From NCBI GenBank assembly GCA_963700105.1, contig CAVOWL010000004.1, positions 1,488,001-1,552,000 on the forward strand: a DNA stretch of 64,000 bases, written 5' to 3'. This DNA comes from CAVUWL01 sp963700105. GTDB lineage: Bacteria > Actinomycetota > Thermoleophilia > Solirubrobacterales > 70-9. Made by a program: the position numbers and the translations under genes. Positions 48,625 to 57,086 of the stretch are shown one piece after another (position 1 is the first letter of the stretch; every line of letters begins with the position of its first letter). The notes under the pieces are model-generated. The model did no database searches and was not told where the DNA came from. It saw only the letters and a program-made list of their open reading frames with translations.

Positions 48625-49811
48625 TCAGATCGCTTCTCGCTCAGCGAGAAAAGCGTCGAGCTGATCCCGGGCACGCTCGAGCTCACCTTCGAGAAGGTGG
48701 GTGTAGCGGCCGAGGGTGATCCGCGCCGCTCCGGCCTGGGCCGCAGGGGTGCTGTGGCCCATGAACCGTGAGGCGACCTTGGGGCTTACGCCTGCATGGT
48801 CGAGCCAGGTCGCAGCGGTGTGTCGGGACTCTTGCAGGCCGATCGGCTCGAGGCCCTCTTCCAGCCACAGCCTGAAGACGCGCTTTTGGAGCATGCCGAG
48901 CGAGATCATCCCCGAGCCCGCGCGCCGGCGCGGTGGGCACACCATTCCTTCGGACGGCCTGCCCTGGCGACGGGCCTCCTCACTGAGGATCCGCTCCAGC
49001 GGCCCCACCATCGGCACCAGGCGGCGGGCGGCGTCGCTCTTTCGGGCATCCTCGTCGGTGCCAAGCGAGATGCGGACCTTGTTGAAGTCGACGTCCTCCC
49101 AGCGCAGGTGGCGAATCTCCTGTGCACGGGCGGACCCGTAGGCAGCCAGGGCGAAGGGAACCGCATCCTGGCTCTCGATGGCGGCGAGTAGCTTCGCGAA
49201 CTCAGCCGGGCTCGCCACCCGAACCGACCCCGCCGGCTCGTAGGCGGGCAGGCGGATCTCCGCCGCCGGATCGCGGGTGACCAGTTCCCGTTCCTCCGCC
49301 CACCGGTACAGCGAGCGCAGCGCGTTGACAATCGAGCGAATCCTCGAGCCGGAGAGCCCTGCGCGGTGAAACTCATCGACGGCGTGCTGGATCTGCCCGC
49401 GCCTCAGTTCGTGCAGGTCGGCGCTGCGGATCGCCGGCGGAAGTTTCGAAAGGCAGCCGTCTAGGTCGACGACGGCGCTCGACTTGTAGGGGCGCCCCTT
49501 CTTGTTGAGGGCAATGCCGTCGCGAGCCGCTGCGACGAAACTCTCATGGGCCTCGGCGACGGTAAGGCCACCGGGTTCGAGGATCTCGCCATTGCGGATC
49601 TTCTGCATGAGGTCATGGCGCGGGTTCCGGGCCTCGATGACACCCTGGCGAAACTGGGTTTTTTGGTTCCTGCTGGCTTCCTTGTCCCAGGCGACGCCGT
49701 AGAAGCTCGGCTTGCAGGAACACCTCTCCCCGCCCTCGGAAAGGGAGCAGTGCAGCTTGTGACGAGCATAGACGCCCGGAAACCGGGTTTAGTGTCGACA
49801 GTCCTGGCCAT
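48625..49811 (-). pseudogene. Tyrosine integrase, frameshifted near the N-terminus
   Basis: The C-terminal catalytic domain is intact: Arg in SARAQEIRHLRW, Lys in ARKSDAARRLVP, the Arg-His of LQESRHTAATWL, His in FMGHS and the nucleophile Tyr in LGRYTHL. In most relatives the residue before is His (HxxR); here it is Gln (QESR). The N-terminal zinc-like region GVYARHKLHC...RCSCKPSFYGVAW is in the same frame but has no start; ATG 49811 (MARTVDTKPGFR), with an AGGTGA ribosome site, lies in another frame. Adding one G to the GGG run at 49775-49777 joins the two frames as KPGFRGVYARH. Either a real inactivating deletion or a sequencing error; ATG at 49608 is an internal start. Confidence 0.82.
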
Positions 49812-50040
49812 TGGCGGTTCACCTCTCTCGTCCAGCGATGGCTGGTTTTGCATCGACGGATCGGTGCCGCCCGGTGCTGGAGGCCGATGCGGTGCGCGTC
49901 CATCTCCCCCGGACCCGATGGACGCGCACCGCAAGGCATCAGCTGTGAGGGCATGGCCAGATCTCGCAGCCGCAGGACAAGTCCTCAGGATCCAGCGCCT
50001 CTAACGATCAGCCTGCTTTAAGCGGCCACGAATTGGGCGT

Positions 50041-50460
50041 TCAAGTAGCCGCCGCCCATTGCAGGACCGTGCGATGGGCACGATGTCCCGGGCGCAGAAA
50101 GAGGTATGACTGGGGGGGGCGTATCCGTAAAGGCTTGGGCTCGAGACGCTGCGGTGATTGAACCTCGATGGCATACGCGATGTCGCACCCGCAGAAGTAT
50201 TCGTCGAATGCGTCCCGACCGATCCCCGCATCTGAAGAGACCAGATCCCAGATGTCATCCGGGCATCCCTCGTGAATGGCCCCGGTCTCAAATGTGCCGA
50301 GGAGCTGCCTGTCCGGAGACGAGGAGTAAACGACGACCTTCGTTCCGTCCGCAAACGATGGACGACGTCGACGCAGCTCGAAGGTCTTGGACCCCGAGAG
50401 AATCGCCTCTGCATACTCGGGCCGGATCGACATCAGTACGTCTTGGTTCCCATTCACCAT
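50041..50460 (-). CDS. ASCH-domain protein
   Basis: A 139-residue protein whose first 90 residues have the ASCH (PUA-like) pattern: SIRPEYAEAILSGSKTFELRRRRP at the N-terminus, KVVVYSSSPDRQLLGTFE and a later strand AIEVQSP. ASCH domains bind RNA or modified nucleosides. The ATG overlaps the stop of the upstream PIN-GNAT-ASCH-like gene by 7 bp, so both are expressed together. The C-terminal 45 residues are basic and disordered-looking. Confidence 0.8.
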   Translation of the reverse strand: MVNGNQDVLMSIRPEYAEAILSGSKTFELRRRRPSFADGTKVVVYSSSPDRQLLGTFETGAIHEGCPDDIWDLVSSDAGIGRDAFDEYFCGCDIAYAIEVQSPQRLEPKPLRIRPPQSYLFLRPGHRAHRTVLQWAAAT

Positions 50461-52166
50461 TCCAGGCCCCCGGTTCGCCGTATGCTCTCGAACTCCTCGA
50501 ATGAGATGGACAGAAGGCCCTGGGGGATGCGCCGACGGCCTGCGATCTGTTCGAGCTCGGTGCTCGTCACGGCCTTCAGGAACGGTACGTACATGCCAAA
50601 GCTCAGCGCCAGCGCTCTGCCCTCGCGAGGACCTCGTGGCATCACGTGCTCTCGGATCTGCGGCAGGCGATAAATACCAAGGCCGCCGAAGCCAGCGAAG
50701 AGCTCCTCGGGAACGTCGACCGCGGAGTTGAGGATTCGCGCCTCTCCGACAACGGCGCTGACCGGCGCGGAGACGTAGAAAAGGATTGGCGTGCCGGCCC
50801 GTGCGATGTCGAGAGACTTCGGATAGCAGTAGTAGGCGTTGTCAGCTCTGAGCAACAAACGTTCAGAAACGGCGTCTTGCCCGAGTTCGCGCTGCTGTCC
50901 GGCGTGCTCGAGAAGCGCGTCAGCCCACCTCGGTTCGATCGGCACCATGAGCGCCTTCCGTGCCGCGACCGCAAAACGCGCGGGGTGGAATATTCGCTCC
51001 AGGTCCAGAAGCCCCCAGCGCCGAAGCACATCGTCGCCTTCGCGGGCGACCAAACAGAGTTTCTCCCCGTTGCCCTCCCACTCCAGTTCGGGTCTCTGAG
51101 CATCCGGACGAAGCCCCCACCCGCTAGGTCCGGCCTCTGCGCCCGGTGGCATTCGGAAGACCACGGCGGCTCGGTTATTCGAAAAGTCGTTGAGATGGTG
51201 ATCGGTGACCCTCTCCCTCAAGAAGTGCTTTCCCAGAACGAGCTCAGCGGTGTCCTCCTGATACCGGCGCGGCGACATTCCCTCGACGAGAAAACCGAAG
51301 CCAGTGAAGAACCCGACCAGATCCGCGTGGCGCGACGAGACCGTCACATAGACCTTCTCCACCTCATGCCGGGCCCAGGTCCTCAGCTCCGACCACAGCA
51401 AATGGCCGCCTAGCCCCGCGTCACGGGCGATCTCGGCGACATAGAAGGCCGACAACTTGACGACTCTCTCGTCCTTCGGCTGACTCAGGGCTACTGCTGC
51501 CACCCGACCGTCGTATTCGCCGAGCCGGACTCGTGTGTCCGGCTTATTTAAGGCCTTCGTCAACCAGCCGTCGAAATCGGGATAGTCGTTTCCGAGGGGC
51601 GATAGGACCCGACGAATATCGCCCTCGTCTCGCTGAAGGTCCGCATCGCGAACTGAGATCCCCGGATAGCTCGGCAGGCCGGCCGCTTCCAGGTCAGAGC
51701 TGATTCGCGAGACGAGCTCCCCCGAACTCATCACGGTGATTCCGTGCTCCGCCGCGCTCTTCGCGCCACGAAGGAGGCGCTCGTCTCGCGTGACAAAGGT
51801 GTCGCGGCCAATCAGGTGATGGGCCGCGAGCTGGCGGCAATCTCTTGCGTTGTGGTCATCCTGACTGCTTCCTGAAACAGCCTTTGGGAAGATCGCGGTA
51901 TGCAGTTTGTCGGCGAGCACGTCCCTCTCCGGGACCTGCTCGGAGGAGATCTCTAAGCGCCCAAAAGTGCTCAGACGAGTCAGGCGGCGCTGCCGCGCTT
52001 GATGATCTGACGTGCGCTCCACCTCCTCGAACGTCTCCTGGGAAACATTGATCGCGACCCGACCGGCGAGCGCCAGGCTGATTAGCTCCATCAGGTTCTC
52101 GTCGGGCTCCTCATCGGTGCTCAGAAAATTGAGAGCGCACGAACTGTCGAGAGTCGCTGAGATCAC
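50454..52166 (-). CDS. Fusion of PIN nuclease, GNAT acetyltransferase and C-terminal PUA/ASCH-like domain
   Basis: A 570-residue protein with three modules. Residues 1-150 resemble a PIN endoribonuclease with the acidic residues in place: LDSSCALNFL (D7), ETFEEVE (about 44-50), DDHNARDCRQLAAH and FVTRDERLL. Residues about 215-310 are a GNAT domain with the acetyl-CoA loop ARDAGLGGHLL and FFTGFGF. Residues about 430-570 show PUA/ASCH-like strands (PILFYVSAPVSAVVGEARILNS). It overlaps the ASCH gene by 7 bp. Combined RNase, acetyltransferase and RNA-binding modules suggest a tRNA- or rRNA-directed defence or toxin system; that is inference. Confidence 0.8.
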   Translation of the reverse strand: MISATLDSSCALNFLSTDEEPDENLMELISLALAGRVAINVSQETFEEVERTSDHQARQRRLTRLSTFGRLEISSEQVPERDVLADKLHTAIFPKAVSGSSQDDHNARDCRQLAAHHLIGRDTFVTRDERLLRGAKSAAEHGITVMSSGELVSRISSDLEAAGLPSYPGISVRDADLQRDEGDIRRVLSPLGNDYPDFDGWLTKALNKPDTRVRLGEYDGRVAAVALSQPKDERVVKLSAFYVAEIARDAGLGGHLLWSELRTWARHEVEKVYVTVSSRHADLVGFFTGFGFLVEGMSPRRYQEDTAELVLGKHFLRERVTDHHLNDFSNNRAAVVFRMPPGAEAGPSGWGLRPDAQRPELEWEGNGEKLCLVAREGDDVLRRWGLLDLERIFHPARFAVAARKALMVPIEPRWADALLEHAGQQRELGQDAVSERLLLRADNAYYCYPKSLDIARAGTPILFYVSAPVSAVVGEARILNSAVDVPEELFAGFGGLGIYRLPQIREHVMPRGPREGRALALSFGMYVPFLKAVTSTELEQIAGRRRIPQGLLSISFEEFESIRRTGGLEW

Positions 52167-52390
52167 AAGCCGTTAAGTCTGGACGCGAGCAGATCTTTTT
52201 TGTGGGATACGTCAGCGACGAATGGCGGATTTCTCGCGTGAAGGGAAGCCGAAGGGAATGAAGAGCCCGATATTCAGACTCTTATGAGCTTTCCCTGACT
52301 TCGTCTGACCCACATCCGAATTGCCGTCACTCCGCTGCCAGAGCCAGATTTGGCTTGTCAGTGCGGTTTGCCGTGTTGGGCCGGAATAGA

Positions 52391-52442
52391 TTCGTAGACC
52401 GACGCTCTATCCAACTGAGCTACGGGCGCTGGCCCTGCAAAT
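52391..52442. repeat. Right attachment repeat (tRNA-Arg 5' half remnant)
   Basis: Exact copy of 45572-45611 at 52391-52430, then 12 bp with two differences. It is a truncated tRNA-Arg half and cannot fold into a tRNA. Confidence 0.9.
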
Positions 52443-52899
52443 CACGAGCTCGGCATTCAAGGGCGGACCGATGCAAGCACACGCCCCGAGCATGCCTTCA
52501 AGCCCTCGGCCTGATCGCGATACAGGACGGTGGATTCTAGGCCAGGTAGCCGCGCGAGGCCGACTGGCCCTCCCCATAGGACAATGAGCCGGGTCGCTCG
52601 TGTGGCGTCGCGGCCACCTCATTGAAGATGAGGCGAGGCCGCACGGCTGCGTCCGTCCGGCGAAGAATGCGAGCACCTGACTGCCGGGCATCGTCGCCGT
52701 ACTGCCGGGTGGTCGAGCGCTCGCTCACAGACCTAATCTGGTCGCTCTACCCACGGCTCAATCTGAAGGATCTGGTATCGGCTCGCGGGCGTCCCCTCAT
52801 CCACCCGAGCTACCCGGCATATGCCCGGAGGGCTCTCCCTTCACCATAGAGGAGCAACAATCTGTTCATTCCAGACGTCCAGGCAACCGAGGAGGTCCC
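52443..52899. other. Chromosomal flank right of the element, no gene recognised
   Basis: If the insertion model is right this was the original upstream region of the tRNA-Arg gene. A 75-codon plus-strand frame at 52622-52849 has no recognisable product. GAGGAGG at the end serves the small gene at 52900. Bases 52167-52390, inside the element, are also without a gene. Confidence 0.45.
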
Positions 52900-53052
52900 A
52901 TGGCCGAGCAGACGATCACCCTGACATTGTCGAAAGCTGACGCCGAGGTCGTCTTGGGGGTGCTCTCATCGGAGCGCTACAACGCCGATGTAGAGGCGGT
53001 TTGCGAGGCGGTTCGCAAGCAGCTTGACCAAAGGCTGGCAGAGCTCGGATAA
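52900..53052 (+). CDS. 50-residue protein of unknown function
   Basis: ATG at 52900 follows a strong GAGGAGG ribosome site by 5 nt and opens a 50-codon frame ending at TAA 53052. The product, MAEQTITLTLSKADAEVVL onward, is acidic and helical with an N-terminal strand, like small DNA-binding ribbon-helix or antitoxin-type proteins, but no family can be assigned. Codon use and the ribosome site support it as a real gene. Confidence 0.6.
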   Translation: MAEQTITLTLSKADAEVVLGVLSSERYNADVEAVCEAVRKQLDQRLAELG

Positions 53053-53081
53053 AGGTTGGTCCTGCAAGCGGGCATCAGCGC

Positions 53082-54503
53082 TCAGGGCACGCGATGGACC
53101 TCGAACAGATTTGTGCCGAGTTCTTGCTCCGGCAACCCCGCGGTTATTGCGATCAGCTCGCCCGAGCGGGCTATCTCGTGACGAGCGGCGATCGCTGCAC
53201 ACCCGTCCAATAATCCACGAACCTCGGTCTCGTAATCGCTCAGCACCGCAGTAACGCCGAACAGCAGGTTGAGGCGGCGCACCGTCTCGATCCTTGGCGA
53301 AACGGCCAACACGGGAACGTTGGGGCGGTGCGCGGAGACCAGCCGCGCGGTGCGACCGCTTGTCGTCGGCACCACCAGCGCTTTCAACCCGAGTCGATAG
53401 ACCGCACCGACGGCGCCCTGGGCAACGGAATCGGCGACGTCTTGGGTCGCTTGGTCGGTGCGGCTGAATAGCCACTCTCCGTAGCGCAGATCCGGCTCGG
53501 TCGCCCGCGCGATCTGGTCCATTACCCGCACCGCCTCAACCGGGTTCCCGCCGACCGCAGTCTCCTCGGAGAGCATCACCGCGTCGGTGCCGTCATAGAT
53601 CGCATTCGCAACATCGGTCACCTCGGCTCGAGTCGGGCGGCGGGCACTTACCATCGAGGCAAGCATCTGGGTCGCTGTGATCGCCGGCTTGGACTGCTTC
53701 CCCGCTAGACGGATTAGCCGCTTCTGAACGACAGGGACCTGGGCAAGTGGCAGCTCGATGCCAAGGTCGCCGCGAGCGACCATGATCCCGCCAGTCGCCG
53801 CAGCGATGATCTCCGCTGCATTCTCGGCCGCCTCCCGCTTCTCGATCTTGGCGATCAACGGAATGTCGGAACCCAGCGAGCGCAGTCGCTCCCCCACCGG
53901 AGCGAGGTCTGCGGCGGAGGAAACGAATGACACGGCGAGCAAATCGACACCGCTTCGAACCGCGAACTCGACCCAGGCCAGGTCGCCATCGGTAGCCGCC
54001 GGCCCCGCCGCAACACCGGGGACGTTGATGCCCTTGTGAGAGGAAAGTGTGCCCCCGACCTCAACCTCGCACTCAACCTCCTCGGCTTCCTCGCGGTCGC
54101 GGACCCGCAGCCGAATTGCCCCATCTGCGAGGTAGACGAGCTCATCCTCTTGCAGGGAGCCGACCTCCGGCCAAGAGACCGGGATCGTCTTCACATCCCC
54201 TTCCATGGTGCGCGGCGTCAGCTTTACATGCATTCCAGTCTCGAGCTCGGCGACGTCACCGCGTAGCTCACCTACCCGCAGCTTGGGTCCGGGCAGGTCC
54301 CCCAAGACAGCAACCTCGCGTCCGACCCGCTCGGCAGCCGTGCGGATCGAGTCGATGGTCCGGGAGTGACGCTCGAGGTCGGCATGGGAGAAGTTGAGGC
54401 GAAGGACATCGGCCCCAGCATCGATCAATTCCTCAAGAACCGCACTGTCCCAGCTCGCCGGACCGATCGTGGCGATGATCTTGGTTCGACGCCTCTGCGC
54501 CAT
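53082..54503 (-). CDS. pyk: Pyruvate kinase
   Basis: The 473-residue enzyme converts phosphoenolpyruvate and ADP to pyruvate and ATP, the last glycolytic step. Landmarks are TKIIATIGPAS at the N-terminus, LRLNFSH near residue 36, DLPGPKLRVG near 72, IAKIEKREA near 215 with the catalytic Lys, MVARGDLGIELP near 238 and MLSEETAVGGNPVEAV near 320. The ATG at 54503 has AGGAG 7 nt upstream; a TACAGT box at 54540-54545 is a plausible -10, giving a leader of about 30 nt. Length is normal for the short bacterial type. Confidence 0.97.
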   Translation of the reverse strand: MAQRRRTKIIATIGPASWDSAVLEELIDAGADVLRLNFSHADLERHSRTIDSIRTAAERVGREVAVLGDLPGPKLRVGELRGDVAELETGMHVKLTPRTMEGDVKTIPVSWPEVGSLQEDELVYLADGAIRLRVRDREEAEEVECEVEVGGTLSSHKGINVPGVAAGPAATDGDLAWVEFAVRSGVDLLAVSFVSSAADLAPVGERLRSLGSDIPLIAKIEKREAAENAAEIIAAATGGIMVARGDLGIELPLAQVPVVQKRLIRLAGKQSKPAITATQMLASMVSARRPTRAEVTDVANAIYDGTDAVMLSEETAVGGNPVEAVRVMDQIARATEPDLRYGEWLFSRTDQATQDVADSVAQGAVGAVYRLGLKALVVPTTSGRTARLVSAHRPNVPVLAVSPRIETVRRLNLLFGVTAVLSDYETEVRGLLDGCAAIAARHEIARSGELIAITAGLPEQELGTNLFEVHRVP

Positions 54504-54572
54504 GTCGGTCTCCTGTCCACTCTCTGCCTGCACACAGGGACTGTAGTCAGTGCCGGGACTCGGATCCGATCT

Positions 54573-55400
54573 TCACTCGCGCACGAATACCGGGGTCCCC
54601 AGCGGCACTAGCCGAAAAAGCAGCCGCATGGTTCGGTCTGTGGCGCGGATACAGCCGCTGGATTCGGCACGGCCGACCGCACCGTGGGTGCCGTGGATCG
54701 CGAGCCGATTGCCGCCAATCCAACCTGGTGGAAGTCTCGGTTGTCTCCCGCTCAGCGCCAACGCACAGCAGCCGTAGTAGGGACTGTTGCCGAAGCGAAG
54801 CGCGTCGGTGATTCCGAAGCGCCCAAGCGGCGTTTCCGATCCTGGGCCACCGATCGTCACCGGGAAGCGATCCACCGGGTGGCCGCCGTAGCGCAGGGCG
54901 AGGCTGCGTCCAACGAGGCTCACCGCGAGTGAGTACTCGGTCCAATACAGCTGCACCTTGCGCGGGTTGCGGCGGATCCAGCCGATCTTTCCATCGCCGA
55001 GATCAGCGCTTGAAACTCCGAGCCATTTGCCGCGCCGTTTGACGACCGAGAGCACCACCGGTGAGCCAAATTCGGTGCGCGGCCCAATCAGCCTCAGGTA
55101 ACCTCGCTGCGGCGCTCGCCAAATCGCTACCCGAGCTCCGGCGCGCAGGCGCGCTATCGCAAACGCCGGAGTTTGCGCTGGCCTCCGAAGCAAGGTCGGG
55201 ACCCGGGGCAGGCGGGCAGCAACCGAGGCGCGATCCTCCGCACTCGGGAGCGCTTGGGGAGTCTCGGTCCGCGACGGCCTCAAGCCGTCGCTCGAAGGAA
55301 GATCGCTGTGCTGGGATGCGCTCCCACATCCGGCCAGAAACGTGATGCAGATTGCAATCCCCAGCGCTCCCGAGCTCAATTGAGAGTTTCGGCTTACCAC
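54573..55400 (-). CDS. L,D-transpeptidase (YkuD) lipoprotein
   Basis: A 275-residue protein with a lipoprotein signal (hydrophobic ALGIAICITFLAGC; lipobox LAGC) and a C-terminal YkuD domain: RLAIHGTHGAVGRAESSGCIRATDR holds the HGT and SSGCIR active-site motif with the catalytic Cys near residue 250. YkuD enzymes form 3-3 peptidoglycan crosslinks or attach proteins to the wall in the periplasm/exoplasm. The intervening region of about 120 residues looks SH3b-like. The start is uncertain: GTG at 55400 is used; the frame is open a little further upstream. Confidence 0.88.
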   Translation of the reverse strand: MVSRNSQLSSGALGIAICITFLAGCGSASQHSDLPSSDGLRPSRTETPQALPSAEDRASVAARLPRVPTLLRRPAQTPAFAIARLRAGARVAIWRAPQRGYLRLIGPRTEFGSPVVLSVVKRRGKWLGVSSADLGDGKIGWIRRNPRKVQLYWTEYSLAVSLVGRSLALRYGGHPVDRFPVTIGGPGSETPLGRFGITDALRFGNSPYYGCCALALSGRQPRLPPGWIGGNRLAIHGTHGAVGRAESSGCIRATDRTMRLLFRLVPLGTPVFVRE

Positions 55401-55494
55401 GCGACCATGATTGCGCTTTGCTGGGCAAAGCCGAGGCCGCACAAAGGAGCCGGCTAACTCCTACACTTATTTATGTGCCAGCGATCGGTGTCAG

Positions 55495-56919
55495 ATGAGT
55501 ACCCCGGTACTCGCGCCCGGCTCCCTTTATGGCGGGGACAGTCTCCTTGGTCGGGTGCCCGCGTCACCAGCGGGACCGATCGATGGCGACCAGGCGACCC
55601 GTTTGCCGCGCCCTCCGGCGGTTCCGCTCCCACGACTCATCCAGTTGCTCCGCTTCAATCAGCGCCAGATCGAGTTCGTATTTCGCGCTCGCCGGGAACT
55701 CGGTGAGGTTTTTTGCATGCGCAGCACGCTTCCCGGCGGGCCCACCATTACCAGCCACCCCGACCACGTCCGCTCGCTATTTACGGCCAGCCCCGAGCAG
55801 GCACCGTCGCTGACCGGCGAGTCACCGCTGCGACCAATCCTCGGTCCCAATTCGGTTTTGACGGCTACCGGGGCGCGCCATATGCACCAGCGCAGACTTC
55901 TCCTGCCCGCCTTTCATGGAGCAGCGATCGAGAGCTATGCGAAGCTGATCAGCGACGCCGCCGAAGCCGAGATCGACCGCTGGCCGATCGGCCGGCCGTT
56001 TGCGTTGGCCGCTCGCATGCAGGCAATCACCCTCGACGTGATCATGGCGGGGATCTTTGGCGTCAACGGGAAACCGACGGCCAGCACGCCCGAGTCCCAG
56101 TTGCGCCAAACGGTGAAGCGGTTGGTCGCCGCCTCGACCCTGCCCACCGCGCAGCTGACGGAGCTTCTACACGTCGGTCGCGAGGAGGCGATTGGACCGC
56201 TTCGGAAGGGTCTGGCGCTTCTTGACCGACCGATCTATGCACTGCTGGCGCAGCGCCGAGGAACTGATGATCTCGGTGAGCGTCGCGACATTCTCTCAAT
56301 GCTGCTGCAGACCAAAACCGAGAACGGCGAGACCCTCTCCGACAAAGAACTTCGTGATGAGCTGCTGACCTTGGTTCTGGCCGGCCACGAGACGACGGCG
56401 AACTCCATGGCCTGGACCTGGGAGCGATTGTTGCGGGCTCCGCAGGCCCACGAGCAGCTGGTGACTGCAGTGCGTTCGAGCGAGGCGGCCGCCGAGTGGA
56501 TAGAGGCGTGCATCGTCGAGTCAATGAGGTCACGACCCGTTATTCCTTTGATCGGGCGCCGGGTCAGCGTGCCCTGGCGACTCGGCGAGTTCGCCGTTCC
56601 CGCCGGCGCTCCGGTCGCGATCAGCATTCTCTTGGTTCACCATCGCGAGGATCTCTATCCCGAACCCTTTCAGTTCAAGCCCGAACGCTGGCTGCAGAAT
56701 AAGCCCGGAACCTATGAGTGGATCCCTTTCGGCGGAGGCATCCGTCGCTGCTTGGGAGCGGCCTTGGCAATGACCGAGCAGCGGGTCGTCTTGGAGGCGA
56801 TGGCGCGCAGGCTTGATCTTCTTGCGGCCGAGCCGCGAGCCGAGCGTGCCGTTCACCGAAACGTGACGATGATCCCCGCAGACGGCGCCCGCGTGCTCGT
56901 CCGGGCAAGGCTCGACTGA
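55495..56919 (+). CDS. Cytochrome P450 (soluble bacterial type)
   Basis: The 474-residue protein shows all P450 hallmarks: I-helix AGHETTANSMAW near residue 295, ExxR as ESMR near 340 and the heme Cys in IPFGGGIRRCLGAALA near 415. There is no membrane anchor, so it is a cytoplasmic monooxygenase needing ferredoxin partners, none of which is adjacent. Actinobacterial CYP135/138- and CYP110-like enzymes have this C-terminal signature; the substrate is unknown. I start at the ATG at 55495 giving MSTPVLAPG; the frame is open upstream over the divergent promoter region. Confidence 0.94.
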   Translation: MSTPVLAPGSLYGGDSLLGRVPASPAGPIDGDQATRLPRPPAVPLPRLIQLLRFNQRQIEFVFRARRELGEVFCMRSTLPGGPTITSHPDHVRSLFTASPEQAPSLTGESPLRPILGPNSVLTATGARHMHQRRLLLPAFHGAAIESYAKLISDAAEAEIDRWPIGRPFALAARMQAITLDVIMAGIFGVNGKPTASTPESQLRQTVKRLVAASTLPTAQLTELLHVGREEAIGPLRKGLALLDRPIYALLAQRRGTDDLGERRDILSMLLQTKTENGETLSDKELRDELLTLVLAGHETTANSMAWTWERLLRAPQAHEQLVTAVRSSEAAAEWIEACIVESMRSRPVIPLIGRRVSVPWRLGEFAVPAGAPVAISILLVHHREDLYPEPFQFKPERWLQNKPGTYEWIPFGGGIRRCLGAALAMTEQRVVLEAMARRLDLLAAEPRAERAVHRNVTMIPADGARVLVRARLD

Positions 56920-56930
56920 GGGTCGGGGAG

Positions 56931-57019
56931 CGGAGAGGGAGGGATTCGAACCCTCGAGAGAGCTTGCGCCCCCTACTCGCTTAGCAGGCGAGTGCCTTCA
57001 GCCACTCGGCCACCTCTCC
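56931..57019 (-). tRNA. tRNA-Ser(GCU)
   Basis: Acceptor GGAGAGG/CCTCTCC, anticodon arm CTCGC CTGCTAA GCGAG with anticodon GCT, a long variable arm (AGGGGGCGCAAGCTCTCT) and a T arm with TTCGAAT. CCA is not encoded. It lies tail to tail with the P450 gene. Confidence 0.93.
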
Positions 57020-57086
57020 GGGCAGCAAGAACATACCGCCGCCCTCTACTCGCGCGTCCGCCCTGCACGGTTACGCTCGTCAGCAG

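Larger units (their letters stand above)
45572..52430. mobile_element. Integrated genetic element in tRNA-Arg
   Basis: About 6.9 kb bounded by the 40-bp direct repeats and carrying a tyrosine integrase gene (frameshifted) together with DUF5677-like, AbiEi/AbiEii-like, ASCH and PIN-GNAT-ASCH-like genes. No conjugation, replication or phage structural gene is visible, so it is best described as a small integrative or mobilizable-like defence island. The integrase sits in the middle rather than beside an attachment site. A terminator-like inverted repeat (TAAGGGG 45623-45629, CCCCTTA 45643-45649) lies just inside the left end. Confidence 0.85.

Noticed and set aside
49461..49934. 157-codon minus-strand frame over the integrase start
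   Set aside because: Only its first dozen codons (from ATG 49811) belong to the integrase; the rest is the out-of-frame reading after the missing base.
45537..52430. A plain segmental tRNA duplication instead of an integrated element
   Set aside because: The second copy is only a half tRNA that starts exactly at the anticodon loop, and an integrase gene lies between the copies.
52622..52849. 75-codon plus-strand frame right of the integrated element
   Set aside because: No ribosome site and no recognisable product; composition like random high-GC frame.
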